From the NCBI GenBank assembly GCA_946480915.1, contig CAMLLO010000067.1, forward strand, positions 1 through 13,107: DNA of 13,107 nt, given 5' to 3'. The notes beneath the pieces are model-generated. The model was given only the letters and a program-made list of their open reading frames with translations, was not told where the DNA came from and did not search any database. Shown here piece after piece: positions 7,400 to 13,107 of this stretch (position 1 is its first letter; each line of letters begins with the position of its first letter). Origin of the DNA: an uncultured Sphingobacteriaceae bacterium. Its GTDB lineage: Bacteria; Bacteroidota; Bacteroidia; Sphingobacteriales; Sphingobacteriaceae. Position numbers and translations under genes: made by a program.

Positions 7400-10300
7400 G
7401 TTTTTTAATGCATATACGATAACCAGTTGTATCATACTCGTTCTATCTGGCTGTATAACATTAAAACCATATTATGATAAAAGTGAATTATCATGGAAAG
7501 AAGCAACACCTCCGGATTCTGCACAGCTAAAGTACACCGTTTATCTTATCGGTGATGCAGGTAATCCAAGTTCAAATCGACAAGAGCCAACCCTTAGGCT
7601 CGCACAAAGTCAAATATTTCAACAAAAAACCGTAAAAATCGGTGGCAAAGACAGTATAATTACTATTTCGGACCCAAAAGATGTTGTGATGTTTCTGGGA
7701 GATAATATCTACAATACAGGATTACCAGAACCCGACAAGGCGGACAGAAAGGAAAAAGAGCGCCGGATTATTGAACAAATGAAGATAGTAAAGGATTTCT
7801 CAGGAAGGAAAGTTTTCATTCCCGGAAATCACGATTGGAACGAGGGTTATCCCGGCGGACTTGCGGCTATTAACCGTCAGGAAGAATTTGTAGAAAATTA
7901 CCTGGATTCAAATGACGTATTCCTTCCCAGTAACGGTTGCCCCGGCCCTGTAGAACTTCAACTCAATAAAGATCTTGTCGTTATAATATTAGATAGCGAA
8001 TGGTGGTTAAACAAATACGAAAAACCAATTGCGCCGGATAACGGATGCACCGCTGGAAGCAGATTAGAGATACTAGAACAGGTTAAAGATATTCTCGTAC
8101 GAAATAGAGGGAAAAACATTCTTATTGCTCAGCATCATCCCTTATTCAGCAACGGGAAACATGGAGGATACTATTCGCTGAAAGATTATATTTTCCCGTT
8201 AACACTGGTTCGAGACAGATTATATATTCCCTTGCCTGTAATTGGATCTATATATCCTTTTCTGAGACAGTACGGAATTTCTCGGCAAGATTTATCGAAT
8301 AAGGATTACCAGCAAATGAAGCGGGGATTACTCGCCATTTTAGAAGAGGAAAAAAATGTGGTAATAGCTACAGGCCATGAGCATGCGTTACAATTTAACA
8401 AATACAATAATATCAATCACATCATTAGTGGAGCGGGCGCCAAATCAAATGGGATGACAAAAGGCAATGAAGCCTTATTTGCACATGGAACAAAGGGATT
8501 TTCAAAAATAAAATATTACGACAATGGCCAGGCATGGGTTGAATTCTGGGAACCTGAAGATGATGGTTCGAAGGGTAAATTAGTATATAGAACCCCATTA
8601 TATGCAATCCCGCCTAAGAAAGCGTCAGAAATCCGCGAAGAAAAACAGATCCATTATAAAGATAGTGTTAAGATCATAGCAGCAGGACCTGAGTATCAGG
8701 CTGGCGATTTCAAACGAAATCTGTATGGGGAACATTATCGCGATACCTGGGCAACACCGGTGAAAGTAAAATACTTGGATCTGAGCACTTTTGCAGGCGG
8801 ATTAACCCCTTTAAAAATGGGGGGCGGAAAACAAACTACATCTTTGCAATTAGAAGGTAAAGATGGAAATGTGTACCAGTTTAGAACAGTCAGAAAAGAT
8901 CCCAGCGCCCTTTTACCACAAGGCTTTATACGGACTTTCGCAGATGATTTCTTTCAAGATCAAATTTCTTCTGCTCATCCATACGGCTCGTTAATTGTGC
9001 CCGATATGGCCAAAGCCATTGGAATATATTATGTGAGTCCACAGCTAGTATACATGCCCTATTCTCGTTTACTGGGTCCTTACATCCAGCAAGTTGGAGG
9101 ACAATTAGGTACCATCGAAGCGAGGCCCGACGAAGATTTATCCGATTTCAAATCTTTCGGCAATGCTAAAAATGCAATTAGCACTCATAAATTATATGAA
9201 CAGCTGCATAAAGACAATGACAATGAAGTTGATCAGCCGATGTATTTAAAGGCCCGGCTGTTTGATATCCTTATTAGTGATTGGGACCGACATGAAGATC
9301 AATGGCGCTGGGCAGAATTTAAAAAAGAAAAAGGTTCTATCTACCGGCCGATTCCACGCGACAGAGATCAGGCATTTACCAAATATGATGGTACCCTACC
9401 CAGATTAGTTACCAAGGTGGTTCCAGATCTTCAATCATTTGATTACGAAATTAAAGATGTGGCTAAACTATCCATAGCTGCTCGCAACCTTGACAGAAAT
9501 TTTCTTAATAAATTGACGCACCAACAATGGCTTCAAATTGCTTTTGAAGTACAGACAAAATTAACGGATCAAGTAATAGAAAATGCTGTAAGAAAAATGC
9601 CGCCCGAAGTATTCAATATCTCTGGACAAGAAATTATTGATAAACTTAAATCCCGGCGTAATCATTTAACACAAGCCGCCGAAGAATATTACACCGTCTT
9701 AAGTAAAGAAGTAACCGTTACAGGTACAGATAAATCTGAATTTATCTTAATCGAAAACATAGGCGATTACACCAGACTCTCTATAAACAAAATCAACAGC
9801 GAAAGAAAAGTTGGTAGCAAATTCTTCGGAAGGACACTTTCCAGCGAAGAAACCAAAGAATTGAACATTTTCGCCTTTGAAGGGAATGATAGCATTGTTG
9901 TTAAGGGAGACCCATCCAAAATTAAGATAAGAATTGTCGGCGGTGAAGATCTCGATTATTTTAAGGACAATACATCGGCAAAAACAAAAAATATTATCAT
10001 ATATGATACAAAAGACAATCAGGAAACCATTCACAAAGGCAATAGCACCAAGCTAGAACTATCTAAATATGAGAGCGTTCATGAATATAATAGAAATGCT
10101 TTTAAGTATGATAAAAAAGGATTTATTCCTTCATTTGATTACAATGTTGATGATGGTTTATTTATTGGGGCTGGTTATACTATAAAACATTATGGCTTTA
10201 GAAAAGACCCATACAGTCACACACACACAATTAAAGGGAACTATGCACCAAGAACAGGTGCAAATAGCATAAGCTATTTGGGTAACATTTATTCAATTTT

Positions 10301-11150
10301 CGGGAGGAATAAAGACATCGTAATTCGGACTGCCTTTAATGGTCCGAAGTATACATTCAACTATTTTGGGCAAGGCAATTCAACGCCAAACGTTGGAGAT
10401 AAAATTGACTACTATCGGGTAAGAACCAAAAACCTGTCATTTTCAGCTTTTCTTCAACGACGATTCACCCAAGCTTTTAAAGTGGGAATTGGGCCTGGAT
10501 ATGAATTATACTGGATAGAAAAACCCATGAATAATTTTTTAACAAGTACGGAATTTACTGAGAAACAAGACTTAGAAAATCCGTCCAGATTTACAACTTT
10601 ACGCGCATTTGCAAATATCGATTTCGTTGACAACGCTTTAACCCCCTCCTCAGGAGTCCGGTGGAACAATGAAGTGAACTATTTCAGAGACATAAAAACA
10701 AACAGAGATAATTTCTTACAGCTCAAGAGTGATGTATCGTTCTACGGGACTCCGAACTTTAGCTTCCCCGTTACTGCCGCTTTAAGAATTGGAGGGGCTA
10801 CAAATATTGGGGATTACAAGTTCTTTCAATCAAACTTCCTGGGAAATACAGCTAATTTAAGAGGTTATAGAAACAACCGTTTTGCTGGTAAATCCTACAT
10901 TTATCAGAATTCCGAACTTAGGTTTAAGGTCTCAACTTTTAGGAATTACATCTTTACCGGAAATTTCGGGTTGTTTGGCTTCTTCGATACAGGCCGGGTT
11001 TATTCTAATATGCCTGAAACAGATAACTGGCACTCGGCATACGGTCCAGGCGCCTGGGTAAACATTTACAACAAATTCTTGATTTCAACGGGCTATGGAA
11101 TTTCGAAAGAAGGAAAATATTTTACTATAAACAGCGGATTCTCATTCTAA
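7389..11150 (+). CDS. Lipoprotein fusing metallophosphoesterase, kinase-like region and Omp85-type barrel
   Basis: Protein of 1253 residues. The signal ends in a lipobox, LSGC with Cys22. Residues 48-405 are a calcineurin-like phosphoesterase with the full metal-site set: GDAGNP (55-60), GDNIY (104-108), GNHDW (146-150), QHHP (248-251) and GHEH (329-332). Residues about 430-700 hold motifs resembling atypical kinases of the CotH/FAM20/HipA type: a Gly-rich MGGGKQTTSLQLEG (477-490), FRTVRKDP (498-505), FDILISDWDRHEDQ (625-638) and YRPIPRDRDQAF (652-663). Residues 770-900 are beta-rich. The last about 350 residues are a beta-barrel with the Omp85 signature NLRGYRNNRFAGKS (1156-1169), GFFDTGRVY (1197-1205) and a C-terminal Phe on a beta-strand. 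The phosphoesterase is probably held on the periplasmic side or exposed through the barrel; which one is not clear from sequence. It is the second gene of the operon with the propeller lipoprotein, 11 bp overlap. The hydrolase and barrel calls are firm; the kinase-like call is inference. Confidence 0.92.
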   Translation: MKIKFFNAYTITSCIILVLSGCITLKPYYDKSELSWKEATPPDSAQLKYTVYLIGDAGNPSSNRQEPTLRLAQSQIFQQKTVKIGGKDSIITISDPKDVVMFLGDNIYNTGLPEPDKADRKEKERRIIEQMKIVKDFSGRKVFIPGNHDWNEGYPGGLAAINRQEEFVENYLDSNDVFLPSNGCPGPVELQLNKDLVVIILDSEWWLNKYEKPIAPDNGCTAGSRLEILEQVKDILVRNRGKNILIAQHHPLFSNGKHGGYYSLKDYIFPLTLVRDRLYIPLPVIGSIYPFLRQYGISRQDLSNKDYQQMKRGLLAILEEEKNVVIATGHEHALQFNKYNNINHIISGAGAKSNGMTKGNEALFAHGTKGFSKIKYYDNGQAWVEFWEPEDDGSKGKLVYRTPLYAIPPKKASEIREEKQIHYKDSVKIIAAGPEYQAGDFKRNLYGEHYRDTWATPVKVKYLDLSTFAGGLTPLKMGGGKQTTSLQLEGKDGNVYQFRTVRKDPSALLPQGFIRTFADDFFQDQISSAHPYGSLIVPDMAKAIGIYYVSPQLVYMPYSRLLGPYIQQVGGQLGTIEARPDEDLSDFKSFGNAKNAISTHKLYEQLHKDNDNEVDQPMYLKARLFDILISDWDRHEDQWRWAEFKKEKGSIYRPIPRDRDQAFTKYDGTLPRLVTKVVPDLQSFDYEIKDVAKLSIAARNLDRNFLNKLTHQQWLQIAFEVQTKLTDQVIENAVRKMPPEVFNISGQEIIDKLKSRRNHLTQAAEEYYTVLSKEVTVTGTDKSEFILIENIGDYTRLSINKINSERKVGSKFFGRTLSSEETKELNIFAFEGNDSIVVKGDPSKIKIRIVGGEDLDYFKDNTSAKTKNIIIYDTKDNQETIHKGNSTKLELSKYESVHEYNRNAFKYDKKGFIPSFDYNVDDGLFIGAGYTIKHYGFRKDPYSHTHTIKGNYAPRTGANSISYLGNIYSIFGRNKDIVIRTAFNGPKYTFNYFGQGNSTPNVGDKIDYYRVRTKNLSFSAFLQRRFTQAFKVGIGPGYELYWIEKPMNNFLTSTEFTEKQDLENPSRFTTLRAFANIDFVDNALTPSSGVRWNNEVNYFRDIKTNRDNFLQLKSDVSFYGTPNFSFPVTAALRIGGATNIGDYKFFQSNFLGNTANLRGYRNNRFAGKSYIYQNSELRFKVSTFRNYIFTGNFGLFGFFDTGRVYSNMPETDNWHSAYGPGAWVNIYNKFLISTGYGISKEGKYFTINSGFSF

Positions 11151-11153
11151 AAA

Positions 11154-11177
11154 AAATGCCGGAAAGTTCCGGCATTT
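11154..11177 (-). terminator. Terminator of the subtilase gene, overlapping the end of the barrel gene region
   Basis: The ten-pair stem AAATGCCGGA / TCCGGCATTT has an AAGT loop. On the minus strand it is followed by TTTTTTTTAG, an excellent U tract, and lies 24 bases after the protease stop codon. On the plus strand only TTT follows before an A run, so termination of the barrel-protein transcript may be weaker. The U tract of the minus transcript reaches the stop codon of the barrel gene. Confidence 0.88.
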
Positions 11178-11201
11178 AAAAAATTCTTTTACTCTGTATG
11201 A

Positions 11202-12908
11202 TTAGTTGTGGCTAATTTTCTCAGCCAATTGGACTGCATTATAGGCATTAATAATACCCCCTGAAGTTGAGATCTCATCCAACTTAACCTTTTTATTAGA
11301 ACCGTCTTCTTTAATCTTAACCTTTCGGTCGACTTTAGTTACGGATTTAATAATGATATCTTTAACTTGAACCGCGCTAAGTGAAGGATAATAGGACCGA
11401 ATTAAGGCTGCCAAGCCAGCAACTACTGGAGAGGCCATACTAGTACCATCATTCGGTTCATACGCCGATCCCGGGATCGTAGAATTAACTCTCACTCCAG
11501 GAGCAAATACATCTACAGAACGTTTGCCGTAGTTTGAAAAGCTAGCCACTAAGTTGTCATCAATCTTCCAACCGGAAGCACCAACTTCAATCCAATTCGC
11601 AGCCCGAGGTAGAGTGAACCGAGTAGTATCTGGTGCGAATTTTGGAAGACTTAAAGGTTTTCCCGAGTTCAGCCCACCTTGTGAGAATTTAGCTTGTATA
11701 TCAAACTCGGGACGATCGCTCGACGAAATATCTCCATAAATCCTATTCGGATAGTTTACTTCAATGTCGGTATTTTTACCATCATTACCAGCTGCATGAA
11801 CCAATAACACATCCTTAGCTTCTGCATATTTCACGGCGCTATCAACAGCGGTTTTGTTCCACACATAGCCTTTACCAAAACTCATATTAATAACTTTAGC
11901 GCCGTTGTCCACTGCATATCTAATAGCATTGGCTACGTCCTTATCCCGTTCATCTCCGTCAGGAACAGTACGAACGCCCATGATTCGAACATTATCAGCA
12001 ATACCATTGATACCTTTTCCATTGCCTCTAACCGCCGCAATAATGCCCGCTACATGCGTGCCATGCTCTGCATCTGGTCCGGTAATATCCGAATTGCCAT
12101 AATTTTTCTCGTAGGCATTGCTGTAGTTATCTTTCACTGAGTCCCGAGGATCAAAATCGATATTAAGATGATAATTAACCTGAGAGCTATAATATTCATA
12201 GGTGTCATCTATATCCTTTTTAAAGACCTTATAATCCGGTTCCTTTTTCATCTCTGATTTTATAACTTTTAAAACCTTAGATTCTGTCTCACTGGCAGAA
12301 TGATACTTCTCGAAATCTTTTAATCTAGGATTAGGTTTGCCAATCTTAGAAACAATTTCCTCCGTAGTTCTCTTTATTACCGATAAGCTTTCATAGCCAC
12401 GCCGGGCATTGTCAAGGCGTGTCATATAATCAGTTACCATTTTTTTATACCCGGTAAACTCTTTGCGGTCCTTTTCTGATAGAGGCGTAGAATTAACGAC
12501 AGAACTGTACTTATCCTGAAGCCCTCTTACCAGACGTACCACCTCTAAATTGTCATATCTAACATTTCCAACAGATGAACCAATAAAGTTCCATCCGTAT
12601 ACATCATCAACATACCCGTTGTGATCATCATCCTTGTTATTACCTGCTATCTCCGCCGTATTCTTCCACATAACAGACTTAAGGTCCTCATGCTCTTCAT
12701 CGACCCCTCCATCAATTACACCAACAATAACCGTGGTGCTTTTTTTGCCTTTAAGTAATTCGTAGGCTTTTTCAGTACTAATACCCATTACACCATCGCG
12801 TCGCAAATCTAAATTTTGCCAGTTATCCTTAGGCTTATCTTTAGATTGCCCAAAAGCAACGAGGGGGACGAATGATACTAGTAAGACTATCTTTCTTATT
12901 AATTTCAT
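11202..12908 (-). CDS. Secreted subtilisin-like serine protease (S8 family)
   Basis: Protein of 568 residues with a Sec signal peptide (basic MKLIRK, hydrophobic 7-18, cleavage likely after AFG at 20). The triad is intact: Asp66 in VGVIDGGVD, His282 in EHGTHVAG, Ser490 in DGTSMASPVVAG, with the oxyanion Asn375 in HAAGND. DDDHNGYVDDVYGWNF (93-108) is the usual stretch after the Asp motif in many Bacteroidota subtilases. Between Asp and His there is an unusually long, charged, mostly helical insertion (about 112-265), and a second insertion (about 380-438) lies between the oxyanion Asn and the Ser. No separate N-terminal propeptide domain and no type IX secretion tail are evident: residues after about 525 are a basic, Lys-rich stretch and a final helix. 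A periplasmic or cell-surface protease is expected; substrate unknown. An A7 tract lies just before the ATG. Transcribed alone, convergent with the barrel-protein gene. Confidence 0.95.
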   Translation of the reverse strand: MKLIRKIVLLVSFVPLVAFGQSKDKPKDNWQNLDLRRDGVMGISTEKAYELLKGKKSTTVIVGVIDGGVDEEHEDLKSVMWKNTAEIAGNNKDDDHNGYVDDVYGWNFIGSSVGNVRYDNLEVVRLVRGLQDKYSSVVNSTPLSEKDRKEFTGYKKMVTDYMTRLDNARRGYESLSVIKRTTEEIVSKIGKPNPRLKDFEKYHSASETESKVLKVIKSEMKKEPDYKVFKKDIDDTYEYYSSQVNYHLNIDFDPRDSVKDNYSNAYEKNYGNSDITGPDAEHGTHVAGIIAAVRGNGKGINGIADNVRIMGVRTVPDGDERDKDVANAIRYAVDNGAKVINMSFGKGYVWNKTAVDSAVKYAEAKDVLLVHAAGNDGKNTDIEVNYPNRIYGDISSSDRPEFDIQAKFSQGGLNSGKPLSLPKFAPDTTRFTLPRAANWIEVGASGWKIDDNLVASFSNYGKRSVDVFAPGVRVNSTIPGSAYEPNDGTSMASPVVAGLAALIRSYYPSLSAVQVKDIIIKSVTKVDRKVKIKEDGSNKKVKLDEISTSGGIINAYNAVQLAEKISHN

Positions 12909-13056
12909 ATTTTTTTATCTAAATGCATTACTATAACGAATAATTACTCCATTATTTCTTAGCACTTAAAGATTATAATAAAAAGCCAAACTTTATGAAT
13001 ATTCTTTGACATTAAAATAAAGCATGAATAGTTACGAGGAAGGGGATAGTACAAAA

Positions 13057-13087
13057 AAAAGCCCGTTAGTTAGACTAACGAGCTTTT
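13057..13087 (-). terminator. Terminator of a minus-strand gene beyond the right edge
   Basis: AAAAGC-C-CGTTAGT and ACTAACG-A-GCTTTT pair with one internal C-A mismatch around a TAG loop. On the minus strand the stem is followed by a run of eight T, which fits an intrinsic terminator. Since the protease gene starts to its left and reads leftwards, the hairpin most likely ends a minus-strand gene outside the window. On the plus strand the downstream flank (TTTTGAATTTTATTTG) is also T-rich but broken. Confidence 0.8.
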
Positions 13088-13107
13088 GAATTTTATTTGC
13101 TTTTGAG

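Noticed and set aside
10218..10229. CA dinucleotide tract as a phase-variation switch in the barrel region
   Set aside because: Only about six repeats, encoding His-Thr-His-Thr in a plausible loop; too short to claim slippage.

Overview
The window looks like chromosomal DNA of a member of the phylum Bacteroidota, most likely a Sphingobacteriaceae/Pedobacter-type organism. The reasons are a low G+C content, a tRNA gene without an encoded CCA end, A-rich leaders instead of clear Shine-Dalgarno sites, a TAnnTTTG-type -7 element, and families common in that phylum (paired DUF1800/DUF1501 proteins, DUF2652, an HD plus PycTM-like membrane protein, and a lipoprotein carrying an Omp85-like barrel). 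The assignment rests on these traits only; no database comparison was possible. I see no insertion sequence, phage gene, CRISPR array or rRNA.

Layout. Bases 1-53 are the 3' part of a CAT-anticodon tRNA, cut by the window edge and followed by a hairpin terminator. On the minus strand lies a YceH-type (UPF0502/DUF480) winged-helix protein (129-782). Next comes a minus-strand two-gene operon: a membrane-anchored DUF1800 protein (4222-2306) and a Tat-exported DUF1501 protein (2284-1016), ended by a bulged hairpin terminator at 934-966. A DUF2652 protein related to class III nucleotidyl cyclases (4432-5085, plus) converges on and overlaps by 32 bp an HD-phosphohydrolase/PycTM-like three-helix membrane protein (6259-5054, minus). 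A divergent intergenic region of 240 bp leads to a plus-strand operon: an SdiA-regulated-type beta-propeller lipoprotein (6500-7399) overlapping by 11 bp a 1253-residue lipoprotein (7389-11150). That protein joins a calcineurin-like phosphoesterase, a middle region with kinase-like motifs and an Omp85-type beta-barrel. A secreted subtilisin-like protease (12908-11202, minus) closes the gene content. A further hairpin at 13057-13087 probably ends a minus-strand gene lying beyond the right edge.

How the genes may work together. Most products are predicted to act in the envelope: the DUF1800/DUF1501 pair, the propeller lipoprotein with the phosphoesterase-barrel protein, and the protease. The possible signalling element is the DUF2652/HD-PycTM pair. 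It recalls Pycsar immunity (a pyrimidine cyclase plus a PycTM effector), but the gene orientation is convergent and the cyclase-like protein has only part of the catalytic set, so this link is a hypothesis.

Non-coding stretches are all shorter than 300 bp. Bases 807-933 show nothing recognisable. Bases 4223-4431 and 6260-6499 are AT-rich divergent promoter regions. Bases 12909-13056 are AT-rich upstream DNA of the protease gene.
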